From assembly GCA_029778615.1 (NCBI GenBank), contig JAKOPZ010000123.1, positions 30,872-94,871 of the forward strand: a stretch of DNA of 64,000 nucleotides, in the 5' to 3' direction. Under the pieces are notes generated by a model, which was not told the origin of the DNA, did not search any database, and was given only the letters and a program-made list of their open reading frames with translations. Shown one piece after another: positions 52,780 through 61,740 of this stretch. Both the position numbers and the translations under genes were made by a program. How positions within the stretch are numbered: the stretch's first letter is position 1; each line of letters opens with the position of its first letter. This stretch comes from Chloroflexota bacterium (GTDB taxonomy: Bacteria; Chloroflexota; Anaerolineae; UBA4142; SHND01).

Positions 52780-52785
52780 AGTATA
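52780..52785 (-). promoter_or_regulatory. extended -10 of the restriction-modification operon
   Basis: TGA-TATACT on the minus strand, 8 nt before the methylase ATG. A TTGTGA lies 19 nt upstream. No SD. Confidence 0.5.
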
Positions 52786-52838
52786 TCATTGAACGCGAGC
52801 GAACTCACAATCTCTCTGGCGGAACTTGCTTTCCCCTC

Positions 52839-52866
52839 TTGCCAATTCACTTTCTCGGAGTAAAAT
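52839..52866 (+). promoter_or_regulatory. promoter of the PRC/MgtE/CBS gene
   Basis: TTGCCA (52839-52844), 16-nt spacer, TAAAAT (52861-52866). The leader of about 85 nt contains the inverted repeat described next. Confidence 0.55.
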
Positions 52867-52881
52867 GGCGCGGCAACTGTG

Positions 52882-52946
52882 GGGGCGAAGCATTGCCATG
52901 CGCGTACGCTGGGGATTGACAGTTGCTTGTGTCAATGCTTCGCCCC
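52882..52946. repeat. 14-bp inverted repeat GGGGCGAAGCATTG in the MgtE-like gene leader
   Basis: GGGGCGAAGCATTG at 52882-52895 and CAATGCTTCGCCCC at 52933-52946. In RNA it gives a hairpin ending 12 nt before ATG 52959, able to hide the start region. It may be a regulatory leader (for metal) or a dispersed small repeat; a related GGGGCGAA stem occurs at 46174. Confidence 0.6.
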
Positions 52947-52958
52947 TACGCGCGGTGT

Positions 52959-54212
52959 ATGGCATATTTATCGGAACTCATTGGACGCGCGGTGCGCGAC
53001 CATCGCGGGCAAACGCTCGGTCGGTTGAACGATTTACTCATTCTCCCCGAAGAGAAATCAGACTATCCGCGCGTCGTCGCGCTCGCGCTCAAAAATGGCG
53101 GCAAGGAAGCGAAGCTGCTCGCCTGGCGCGGCACCGAAGATTTGGCGGGCAGTATCATCGTGCTCCAGACGCAGCCGCAAGTTTATGCCGAGACGGGCAA
53201 GGAAATTTATCTCGCGCGCGATGTGATGGATAAACAAGTGATTGATGTCGAAGACCATCGTATGGTGCGCGTAAATGATTTGGAACTCGGACGCATCGGC
53301 AGTGATTATCGCCTCATCAATGTTGACATTGGCGGACGCGGCTTGCTGCGCCGGCTGGGCATGGAAGATTTGGTGGAACGCGTTGCCGAGCGTCTCGCGC
53401 GCCAGATTCCAAACAATTCCGTTTCGTGGTCCGACCTTTCGTTCTTGCCCGAGAAAGGGGTGCGCGTGAACGTGCCGCGCCAAAACTTGAAAGAACTTCA
53501 TCCCGCCGACATTGCCGAAATTTTGGAAGATGTGGGTCCGCGCCGCGCCGGCGATTTGATTCGCGATTTTGGCGATGAAAAAATCGCCGATACGTTGATG
53601 GAGCTTGAAACCGATTTTCAGGCAGAGGTGTTGGAATCTTTTCCCGAAGAACAGGTTGCCGACATTGTCGAAGAGATGGAACCCGATGAAGCAGCAGATT
53701 TGTTGAACGAGCTGGAACCCGAAAAACGCCAAGCTGTTCTGAACTTGATGGACAAAGAGGAACGCGAAGACGTGCAGGAATTGTTGGCACACGAGCAAGA
53801 TACGGCAGGCGGGTTGATGACCAACAACTATACATCGGTGCCGCCGCACCTCACGGCTGGGCAAGCGCTCGAATATCTACGCAATGACCCCGACGCACGC
53901 GAAGCCGAGACGATTTATTACGTCTATGTTCTGGACAACGAAGAAAAATTGTTGGGGGTGTGTTCGCTGAGTGATTTGGTGCTGGCAGACCCCGCGACGC
54001 CGATTGAAAAAATCATGCACGCCGACCCCGTGTATGTAAAAGTGGACACGCTGCGCGATGAGGTCTTGGAAGAAATTTCAAAATACAATTTGTTGGCAGT
54101 GCCCGTCGTCAACGAGGACAATCAATTGGAAGGCATTGTCACGGCGGACGACGCGCTCGAAATGATTCTCCCGCAAGAATGGAAAGTGAAACTCCCGCGC
54201 CTCTTTCGCTGA
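52959..54212 (+). CDS. PRC-barrel + MgtE N-domain + CBS pair protein
   Basis: 417 residues from MAYLSELIGRAV. A PRC-barrel-like N-terminus (RAVRDHRGQTLGRLNDLLI) with a second such region near 95-140, an MgtE N-domain of helical repeats (about 180-285; HPADIAEILEDVGP, FPEEQVADIVEEMEPDEAAD), and two CBS domains (about 285-410). In MgtE these cytosolic domains sense Mg2+ and gate the pore. Here the pore domain is missing and the next gene, 42 nt on, is an Nramp-like transporter. It likely acts as its sensor. Confidence 0.85.
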   Translation: MAYLSELIGRAVRDHRGQTLGRLNDLLILPEEKSDYPRVVALALKNGGKEAKLLAWRGTEDLAGSIIVLQTQPQVYAETGKEIYLARDVMDKQVIDVEDHRMVRVNDLELGRIGSDYRLINVDIGGRGLLRRLGMEDLVERVAERLARQIPNNSVSWSDLSFLPEKGVRVNVPRQNLKELHPADIAEILEDVGPRRAGDLIRDFGDEKIADTLMELETDFQAEVLESFPEEQVADIVEEMEPDEAADLLNELEPEKRQAVLNLMDKEEREDVQELLAHEQDTAGGLMTNNYTSVPPHLTAGQALEYLRNDPDAREAETIYYVYVLDNEEKLLGVCSLSDLVLADPATPIEKIMHADPVYVKVDTLRDEVLEEISKYNLLAVPVVNEDNQLEGIVTADDALEMILPQEWKVKLPRLFR

Positions 54213-54254
54213 CCGGAAATTCCCTGCACGGAAATTTCTTGTCAGCCCGTTTCT

Positions 54255-55550
54255 ATGCTCCGATTGCGGTCCGCGCTTCAACGGCTGTTTCCGCGACGCG
54301 CCGGGTGGCGCCGCCATGCGTTCCCGCGCATCCGTCTGTTTGCTATTCTCGCGCTTCTCGGTCCAGGTCTGATTTCCGCCTTGGCGGGTGATGATGCAGG
54401 CGGCATCGCCACGTACGCTGCCGTCGGCGCCAAGTACGGCTATCAACTTTTATGGGCGCTCGTGGTCATTACCTTTGCGCTCATCGTCGTTCAAGAAATG
54501 ACGCTCCGCCTTTCGGTCGTCACCGGCAAAGGATTGGCAGACCTGATTCGCGAACAATATGGCGTCCGAACTACTGCGTTCGCCATGCTCATTTTGTTAA
54601 TTGCCAACGGCGCCGTGACGATAAGCGAATTTGTGGGCATCGCCGCCGCAAGTGAACTGTTTGGCCTTTCGCGTTTTATCACCGTGCCGCTTGCCGCATT
54701 CTCCGTCTGGTTTATCGTCGTGCGCGGCAACTATCGCATCGCCGAAAAAGTGTTTCTCGCGCTTTCGGCAGTTTTGGGCGTGTATGTCATTTCGGCGTTC
54801 GCCGTAAATCCCGATTGGGGCGCGGTCTTGCGCGGCTCGCTCATCCCGCTCATCATTCCCGAACGCGATTATATCTTGCTGACAATTGGCGTGATTGGCA
54901 CGACCATCAGTCCGTATATGCAGTTCACCTTGTCGGCGGCGGTTCTGGACAAAGGCACACAGCTGAACGAACTCGGCGGCGCGACCATCGAAACCGTTGT
55001 CGGCGCGGTCCTCTCCGACCTTATCGCATTTTTCATTATCGTCGCGACCGCCGCGACGCTGTACGTGAATGGTGTCTTTGAGATTGAAACGGCGGAACAA
55101 GCCGCGCAAGCCCTTGCGCCGATCGCGGGCACTTTTGCTTCAACCCTTTTTGCTATCGGCATCTTGGGCGCGTCGCTGCTCGCGGCGTCCATCCTGCCGC
55201 TTTCGACCACGTACGCGATTTGTGAAGCATTCGGCTGGGAACGCGGCGTCAATCACGAGATGCGTGACGCGCCCATTTTTTTTGGAATCTATACCGGACT
55301 CATCGTCGTCGGCGCGGGCGTCACGTTAATTCCCGACTTGCCGCTCTTTGCGATTCTCGTGCAGGTCTATCAATTGAACGGGATTCTATTACCCGTGCTG
55401 CTAATTCTGATGCTGCGCCTCGCGAATAATAAACGGCTGATGGGCAAGTACAGCAATTCGCCGTTGGTGAACGCGCTTGGATGGGGAATTACAATTGTAT
55501 TGATTGTCTTGACTGGGGCGCTGTTGATAACAACCTTCGTGCCGCTCTGA
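54255..55550 (+). CDS. Nramp-like divalent metal transporter with altered metal-site motifs
   Basis: 431 residues, 11 membrane helices. Family traits are GPGLISALAGDDAGG in helix 1 and TTISPYMQFTLSAAV in helix 6. The usual metal-binding DPGN and MPH motifs read DDAG (46-49) and SPYM (219-222). The Met that favours transition metals is lost, as in Nramp-related Mg2+ transporters. With the MgtE-type sensor upstream, Mg2+ (or Mn2+) is the best guess. Confidence 0.85.
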   Translation: MLRLRSALQRLFPRRAGWRRHAFPRIRLFAILALLGPGLISALAGDDAGGIATYAAVGAKYGYQLLWALVVITFALIVVQEMTLRLSVVTGKGLADLIREQYGVRTTAFAMLILLIANGAVTISEFVGIAAASELFGLSRFITVPLAAFSVWFIVVRGNYRIAEKVFLALSAVLGVYVISAFAVNPDWGAVLRGSLIPLIIPERDYILLTIGVIGTTISPYMQFTLSAAVLDKGTQLNELGGATIETVVGAVLSDLIAFFIIVATAATLYVNGVFEIETAEQAAQALAPIAGTFASTLFAIGILGASLLAASILPLSTTYAICEAFGWERGVNHEMRDAPIFFGIYTGLIVVGAGVTLIPDLPLFAILVQVYQLNGILLPVLLILMLRLANNKRLMGKYSNSPLVNALGWGITIVLIVLTGALLITTFVPL

Positions 55551-55597
55551 CCTTCGACGCGGCACATTTTTTCTTTGGCACGCGCCGAACGTGGAAC

Positions 55598-56281
55598 TCA
55601 AGATTGCGGTTCGTCCGGCGGAAGTTGCGGGCGGCGCAGCTGGCGGAAAAAACCTTTGCGCTTTTTTTCCACCCACAATCGTCCGCGATAATCGAACGCG
55701 AATTTCGGAGAACCTTTTTCGGGGAGTTGCAGGGGACCTTCAGGCAAGAGCGGTTCGGGTTCAATTGTTTCAATTGCGGCTACAGTCGCGGAATCCTCTT
55801 GCCGCGCCGACGCGGTGGAATGCGTTTCCGGCTCTGCGTTTGTTTCATCCAAAGCAGTTGGCTCGTCTTGCCGTGTGGTGTGTTCAAGCAGAGCCGGCGC
55901 GGTGTTTGCGTTTTCGGCTGGCGGCGCAATGGGTTCGAGCCGCGCAGTCTCAGTTTCGGTTTGCGATGATTCCGCTGTAAGCTCCAACGCGCGCTCTGCG
56001 GGCGCAGGTGCTGTTTCTGCAAGTTCCGTTGTCAAATCTTGTTCCGCTATCAAATCTTGAGGGGGTTCGTCGGCTTGGGAAATTGGCGCGGGAGCGCATA
56101 ACGAAGCGTGTTCCTCCGCCGTTCGCGTTTCCGTCAGCGCGACAGTCTCTTCATCGTTGGTTGTCTCTGGCGCCGCGGGCACGGGCAATTCGGTTGGATT
56201 GAACGTGCGCGTGTTGTACAACAAAATAATCAAATACACGCCAAGCGGGATTACAATAACAATCAGAAACTCGGTGTTCAC
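55598..56281 (-). CDS. TM-anchored acidic, disordered protein
   Basis: 227 residues. One N-terminal membrane segment (FLIVIVIPLGVYLIILLY, residues 5-22), then about 150 residues rich in Glu, Thr, Pro and Ala without recognisable domain, then a basic end (FAFDYRGRLWVEKKRKGFFR). I do not recognise a family. The pattern (anchor, acidic spacer, basic end) could serve as a tether. Convergent with the Nramp gene and divergent from the peptidase. Confidence 0.55.
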   Translation of the reverse strand: MNTEFLIVIVIPLGVYLIILLYNTRTFNPTELPVPAAPETTNDEETVALTETRTAEEHASLCAPAPISQADEPPQDLIAEQDLTTELAETAPAPAERALELTAESSQTETETARLEPIAPPAENANTAPALLEHTTRQDEPTALDETNAEPETHSTASARQEDSATVAAIETIEPEPLLPEGPLQLPEKGSPKFAFDYRGRLWVEKKRKGFFRQLRRPQLPPDEPQS

Positions 56282-56335
56282 GCGAGCGATTATACGTCAC
56301 TTGGCATTTGTTTCAAGTCACGCGCAGGAAAAAAA

Positions 56336-57274
56336 ATGATTCCCAATTTTCGCATCGGACACTATACCGATTTGGAAAATGCGACGGGCTGCACGGTGGT
56401 GCTTGCGCCGCGCCAAGGCGCGGTCGGCGGCGCGGATGTGCGCGGACCCGCGCCCGGAACATTTGGCACGGAATCGCTTTACCCCGGACGTTTGATAGAG
56501 TTGGTGCATGGCGTAGTGCTGACCGGCGGCAGCGCGTTCGGCTTGGATACCGTAACGGGCGTGATGAGATATTTGGAAGAACACGCGATTGGTTATGATA
56601 TTGGCGAGGCGCGCGTGCCCATCGTGGCGGGCGCGGTGTTGTTTGACCTCAGTGTGGGCAATCCCAAGGTGCGTCCGAACGCGCAAAACGGCTACGCGGC
56701 GTGCATGAACGCGAGGGATACGGTGAGCGAAGGCAGTGTCGGCGCGGGCACGGGCGCGACGGTGGGAAAATTTTTGGGCATCGAGAACGCGACCAAAGGC
56801 GGCATCGGTTACAGCGAACGCGCGCTCGCGAATGGAATCATGGTCAGCGCGCTCGTCGCGGTGAACGCAGTCGGCGATGTGATTGACCCGACGAATGGAC
56901 AAATTGTCGGCGGTGCGCGCAATGCCGACGGCGCGTGGGCGGATTGCAGTGAAATTGTTTTGAACGTCCAAAAGCCGATGGATTTTTCATTGCGGAATAC
57001 CACTATCGGCGTGGTGATGACGAACGCGTCCTTGACGGTGGAACAAGCGAATCTGGTCGCTATGATGGCGCACGATGGCATTGCGCGCGCAACGCGTCCT
57101 TCACATACCATGTTCGATGGCGATACATTGTTTGTGTTGGCGAGCGGCACGCACGGGACAATGGACCTCACCGCGCTGGGACATGCGGCGGCGGAATGTG
57201 TGGCGCAGGCAATCGGGCGCGGTGTACGTACGGCAGCATCACTTTACGGAATCAAAACCTACAATCAAAAATGA
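56336..57274 (+). CDS. P1-family peptidase (DmpA/ornithine-acetyltransferase fold)
   Basis: 312 residues from MIPNFRIGHYTD. The frame extends upstream by 76 codons over the start of the divergent gene, but the family N-terminus begins here. The autocatalytic nucleophile region is recognisable in the C-terminal half (RNTTIGVVMTNASLT, with the conserved Asn-Thr around NTTIGV). GVVLTGGSAFGLD and GSVGAGTGATVGK are family hallmarks. Such enzymes cleave N-terminal residues or beta-peptides. It overlaps coaX (ATGA). Confidence 0.88.
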   Translation: MIPNFRIGHYTDLENATGCTVVLAPRQGAVGGADVRGPAPGTFGTESLYPGRLIELVHGVVLTGGSAFGLDTVTGVMRYLEEHAIGYDIGEARVPIVAGAVLFDLSVGNPKVRPNAQNGYAACMNARDTVSEGSVGAGTGATVGKFLGIENATKGGIGYSERALANGIMVSALVAVNAVGDVIDPTNGQIVGGARNADGAWADCSEIVLNVQKPMDFSLRNTTIGVVMTNASLTVEQANLVAMMAHDGIARATRPSHTMFDGDTLFVLASGTHGTMDLTALGHAAAECVAQAIGRGVRTAASLYGIKTYNQK

Positions 57275-58053
57275 GCGCGATTCTTGTCTTTGATATTGGC
57301 AATCAACACATCAACATTGGCGTCTTTGAAGGCGACGCACTGCGCGTCTCGTGGCGCATTTCGACGCGCGTGGAAGGGACGCCTGACGAATACGCGGTGC
57401 TGCTGAACACGCTCCTGCGTCAATCTAAAAGTGCGTACGAATTTTCCGGCGGCATTCTTGCCTCGTCCGTTCCGCCGATTCTGCCGACGTTTGTGGAATT
57501 GTGTCGCGCCCAATTCGGTTGGCTGCCGTTGGTGGTCAGCGCGGGCGTGAAAACCGGCATCAAAATTCGCACTGACAATCCGCGTGAAGTGGGCGCAGAC
57601 CGCGTGGCGAACGCGCTCGCGGCAAAAACATTGCACGGCGCGCCCGCCATCATCATTGATTTTTCGCCGATTACAATTTTCGACGCGGTGAACGCGCAAG
57701 GCGAATACGTTGGTTCCGCCATCGCGCCCGGTTTGAATATCAGCGCGGACGCGTTGTTCCGCTCTGCCGCGCAGCTGCTGCGCGTGGAACTGAGTCCGCC
57801 CAATCCGCCGCTGCCCATCGGAAAAAATACTATCAACGCCGTGCGCGCGGGTTTGGTGTACGGCTATGTGAGCATGATTGAGGGAATGGTCGCGCGTTTC
57901 AAAAACGAATTGGGACAAAATGCTACAGTCATCGCAACCGGTGAACAAATTTCACTCGTGATGTCCGAAACGCGTGTCGTAGACGTGATAGACGAACAGT
58001 TGACGCTGCGCGGGTTGCAATTGATTTTTGAATTGAACCACAAGAGCAAATAG
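57271..58053 (+). CDS. coaX: type III pantothenate kinase-like protein with altered motifs
   Basis: 260 residues from MSAILVFDIGNQHINIG. CoaX phosphorylates pantothenate in the first step of coenzyme A synthesis. GADRVAN (108-114) and AIAPGL are as expected. Two phosphate-binding motifs are odd: DIGNQHI (8-14) where DIGNTN is usual, and DFSPIT (130-135) where DFGTATT is usual. The ASKHA fold looks complete, so activity is uncertain rather than lost. Confidence 0.82.
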   Translation: MSAILVFDIGNQHINIGVFEGDALRVSWRISTRVEGTPDEYAVLLNTLLRQSKSAYEFSGGILASSVPPILPTFVELCRAQFGWLPLVVSAGVKTGIKIRTDNPREVGADRVANALAAKTLHGAPAIIIDFSPITIFDAVNAQGEYVGSAIAPGLNISADALFRSAAQLLRVELSPPNPPLPIGKNTINAVRAGLVYGYVSMIEGMVARFKNELGQNATVIATGEQISLVMSETRVVDVIDEQLTLRGLQLIFELNHKSK

Positions 58054-58140
58054 ATTTTTGAAAACTCACATTCGTATTTCTCACAAACCCCATCGCCGCT
58101 TTCCCCGTCGCCCTCCAACTCTCCGAAACGGAGTCACCTC

Positions 58141-61100
58141 ATGCCCAAGCAACTGAAATCATTTTTCGTCACGCTCGTCGTTTTCACTTTGTTCCTCGTT
58201 CTCTTTGCTAACCCACCCCGCGCGTACGCGGCGCTTGGCTTTGTCGGCGACATGTTTCCTGCAACAGGTTCCACTTCGTCAGTCAACGCCGGCAGTTCCT
58301 TTGATTTTTATATTTCTGTGTACAAATCAGGAGTTACCGATAGCGAGGGTCAAGGGGCGGGAATCGTTTGTAAAGGATATTGGTTCACTGTCGCATACTT
58401 TGGCGGCGGCGCGTTCAATATCACTGAAACGTCTATGACGTATGTGGGCGACGTAAACAATAACAGCAATGACCGCTACAAAGCGACAATTACACCTACC
58501 GTCGGGCTGTATCAATTTACTGCGTGGTGCAGCGACGACAATGGCACGGATAAAATTTTCTCGCAAAACAATTCGAGCGGCGATGGCAAGCTCATTGTCA
58601 AAACCTCTGGCGCCAATACATGCAGCAGCGCCGCGCAAAACGACAGCAACGTTTTTTACAACGGCTTGAATCACGATACGTTTTCGACAACATATCGCAA
58701 TCCGGGCGGCGCAGTGACCACAACTCAAGGCACAGTGACGTTGAAATTTCGTACGTGCATGAATGACTTGAATCAAGAGCCGTACATTCGCGTGTACGAT
58801 TTGAAAAACGCGAGTGAAATCTATTCGCCCGGTAATTCGAATGCGCGGATGACGTTTGACAATCACGCGTTCGTTTCGGGTGTTGGCGATGTAACATATT
58901 GGTCCTTTGCGTTGCCCATTCCAAATACTATCAACATCTATTATTACGTTTTTCGCGCGAATGACGGCAGCGGGCAAGGGTTTTATCGCGCGTTGAATAA
59001 AAATGTGTGGAGCGGCGGATACAGCAATCCGGGCGGACAGGGACAATCGGAATCGAGTCAAACAACCGCGTATGACAATTCCTTTCAGGTTACGATTTAT
59101 GATGGGTCTTATAATGTCCCGTCATGGATGCAAAAGGGCATCGTCTATCAAATTTATCCTGACCGTTTTCGCGATGGCAGCACAAGCAACGACCCGGCGG
59201 CGGGACGATTTTTCTACAATGAAACGGGCGGCACGATTTTTCGCTCCGACCCAAACGGCGGAAATTCAAACGTCTGGAACACAAAAATTTGTGACCCACG
59301 CGGCATCGTTCCGCCAACGTGTTTGGGCGCATACAGCAACAACTTTTACGGTGGCGACTTGCAAGGCATCACGGATAAAATCAATCAGGGATTTTTTGAT
59401 AATCTCGGCGTGAGTGTGATTTATCTCAACCCGATTTTTCGTTCGCCGTCGAACCACAAGTACGACACTGCCGACTATCTCACAATTGACCCCGATTTCG
59501 GTACGCTGTCAGATTTTCAAGCGCTCGCGACCGCCGCGCACACTCACAACATCAAATTGATTTTGGATGGCGTGTTTAATCACACCTCTTCGGACAGCAC
59601 ATACTTTGACCGCTATTCTCGATACAACTCATCAGGCACTTTGACGAGTCCGAACGGCGTTGGCATGGATGACGATAGCGGTGCGTGTGAATTTGCGAGT
59701 TCGCCATATCGCTCGTGGTACTATCTGCCTGCCACGGGCGCGGCAGGACGCGATGGTGACCCCGGTTCGGGACCACTTGCGCTGTGCGACCCTATCGGCG
59801 CGAATAGTACGACGTATGAAGCATGGTACGGTTATTCGTCGCTGCCAAAATTGCAAGCGAATTCTTCCGCAGTCCGCAATTTGATTTGGAACAACGGATT
59901 GAATTCGGTTGGTCCATATTGGACCAATGAAGGCGCGGATGGCTGGCGCTTTGATGTGGGTGCGGATGTGGACGGTGGATTGAAAACGCCGACGAATGAT
60001 TATTGGGAAGGATTCCGAACGGCGGTTCGCAATGTCAAAAGTGATACACTCACGCTCGGTGAAGAATGGGACGACGCGTCGTTTTGGCTCTTGGGCAATG
60101 AGTGGGACAGCGTGATGAATTACCGTTTTCGCGCGGCGGTCTTGGCGTGGCTCTTTACAGGTTGTTCGGGGACGGGATGCAGCGGTGGCACAAGTTTTTC
60201 CGAGAATGACAGCAACTCGAGCAGTTCGAGTGGTTCCATTGAATACATTAGTCCGTCCCAATTCAACGCGCGCTTGCGTTCGATTCAAGAGGATTATCCG
60301 CCGATGGCGTGGAAGGCGATGATGAATTTGCCCGGGTCACACGACACGCAGCGCCTCCGATTCCTTTTGAAAAAAATCAATGACGATGATGATGTGCAGG
60401 CGGTGCAACGCATGAAAGAGTGGTGGTTGTTTGCGTTCACCTACGCGGGTGCGCCAACACTTTACTATGGCGATGAAGTCGGCTTGACGCAGGATGGCGT
60501 TGCGGCGAATGGAACGTTTCAAGATGACCCGTACAATCGCGTGCCGTACCCGTGGGACGATACACCCGGCGATAACACGGCAGATACAGACTTGTTGGCG
60601 TTTGCGCGCAAAATGGCTTCCATTCGTTTATCGTATCCCGCGCTCCAAGATGGCGATGTGCAGCACGGCATTTTGATTGACGACGCGAACAAGCTGTACG
60701 GCTTTGCGCGCACGAACGGTTCACAGACCGCGCTGATTGTTTTGAATCGCGACAGCAGCGCGCACAACGCGACACTTACGGGATTGAATGACATGCCGTA
60801 CAGCATTAGTGACGGCACAAATGTTTTGTATGATGCGATTGAAGGAAATTCATACACTGTAAGTGGAGGCAGTGTCACCGTTCCCGTGAACGCAACATGG
60901 GGCGTCGTGCTATTGGAAAAAACCAAGATCAACACACCCATCGTACCGCAAAACTTTATCGTCACGGCGAACGGCGGACAGAATAATTTGCAGTGGTCAT
61001 CGGTTACAACGGATATGGACGGCAATCGCGAACTGGCAAACACATACACCGTTCATCGCAGCACAAGTTCCGGTTTCGCGCCCGATGGGAGCAATTTGAT

Positions 61101-61563
61101 TGCGACGGTTGCGCCTCCCGCGTTCGGCAGCCCGAACGGCAAGGTCACCTATTCCGACACACCGCCGCCGCTCGCCGAAAGCACACAGGCGACGTATTAT
61201 TATGCGGTGTGCAGCAGCAACGGCGCAGGTGTAACAAATTGCGCGTCCGCCCTCGCGCCGACGGGCGACGGCAACTGCTTGATTCTGGAAAAACCACTGC
61301 TCCTCGCGCCTGCCGATGGCGCGACCTCCGCCAAACGCCGCGTGAAATTGCAGTGGGCGCCGTCGCTGTGCAAGGTCAAGTATCGGGTGCAGGTGCGCGC
61401 GGACAGCAAAAAGGGAACCTCCGCACAGACCGCGAAAAATTTGGAAACCACTTTTTTCAAGACGAAAAAACTGGAGCGCGGCAGAACATATTCTTGGCGT
61501 GTCACCGCGTGCGTCATCGGAATCTGTAAACATTCCGGCTGGTCGAGCGTGCGCATCAAATAA
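58141..61563 (+). CDS. secreted GH13 alpha-amylase-family enzyme with C-terminal Cys-containing domain
   Basis: 1140 residues. GGAG lies 8-10 nt upstream. Signal peptide (core LVVFTLFLVLF, cleavage near AYA). Residues about 30-310 hold beta-sandwich domains. The barrel begins with GIVYQIYPDRFRDG and keeps all four GH13 regions: DGVFNH, GWRFDVGADV (nucleophile Asp605), LGEEWDD (acid/base Glu641) and GSHDTQR (Asp735). A fibronectin-like domain follows, then about 90 residues related to the end of the 1357-residue protein at 11619. Likely degrades extracellular alpha-glucans. Confidence 0.92.
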   Translation: MPKQLKSFFVTLVVFTLFLVLFANPPRAYAALGFVGDMFPATGSTSSVNAGSSFDFYISVYKSGVTDSEGQGAGIVCKGYWFTVAYFGGGAFNITETSMTYVGDVNNNSNDRYKATITPTVGLYQFTAWCSDDNGTDKIFSQNNSSGDGKLIVKTSGANTCSSAAQNDSNVFYNGLNHDTFSTTYRNPGGAVTTTQGTVTLKFRTCMNDLNQEPYIRVYDLKNASEIYSPGNSNARMTFDNHAFVSGVGDVTYWSFALPIPNTINIYYYVFRANDGSGQGFYRALNKNVWSGGYSNPGGQGQSESSQTTAYDNSFQVTIYDGSYNVPSWMQKGIVYQIYPDRFRDGSTSNDPAAGRFFYNETGGTIFRSDPNGGNSNVWNTKICDPRGIVPPTCLGAYSNNFYGGDLQGITDKINQGFFDNLGVSVIYLNPIFRSPSNHKYDTADYLTIDPDFGTLSDFQALATAAHTHNIKLILDGVFNHTSSDSTYFDRYSRYNSSGTLTSPNGVGMDDDSGACEFASSPYRSWYYLPATGAAGRDGDPGSGPLALCDPIGANSTTYEAWYGYSSLPKLQANSSAVRNLIWNNGLNSVGPYWTNEGADGWRFDVGADVDGGLKTPTNDYWEGFRTAVRNVKSDTLTLGEEWDDASFWLLGNEWDSVMNYRFRAAVLAWLFTGCSGTGCSGGTSFSENDSNSSSSSGSIEYISPSQFNARLRSIQEDYPPMAWKAMMNLPGSHDTQRLRFLLKKINDDDDVQAVQRMKEWWLFAFTYAGAPTLYYGDEVGLTQDGVAANGTFQDDPYNRVPYPWDDTPGDNTADTDLLAFARKMASIRLSYPALQDGDVQHGILIDDANKLYGFARTNGSQTALIVLNRDSSAHNATLTGLNDMPYSISDGTNVLYDAIEGNSYTVSGGSVTVPVNATWGVVLLEKTKINTPIVPQNFIVTANGGQNNLQWSSVTTDMDGNRELANTYTVHRSTSSGFAPDGSNLIATVAPPAFGSPNGKVTYSDTPPPLAESTQATYYYAVCSSNGAGVTNCASALAPTGDGNCLILEKPLLLAPADGATSAKRRVKLQWAPSLCKVKYRVQVRADSKKGTSAQTAKNLETTFFKTKKLERGRTYSWRVTACVIGICKHSGWSSVRIK

Positions 61564-61740
61564 GTTTTTTCAATAGCGCCTCCCGCGAAATGGAACAAAC
61601 GCTAGCGCAGCGGCGTTTGTTGTTTGGGCATCCATGCGGCAGCGCATGGTTCTTTGCATTGCCGCGCCAAATGCTTTAGAATGACGCGGCAGATTCTATA
61701 GCCCGGCATCCATACTGAAAAATCTTCAAGGAGCGGCGGC

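Noticed and set aside
56108..56335. upstream extension of the P1 peptidase frame
   Set aside because: The family N-terminus begins at MIPNFRIG; the extension runs over the start of the divergent acidic protein and has no RBS.
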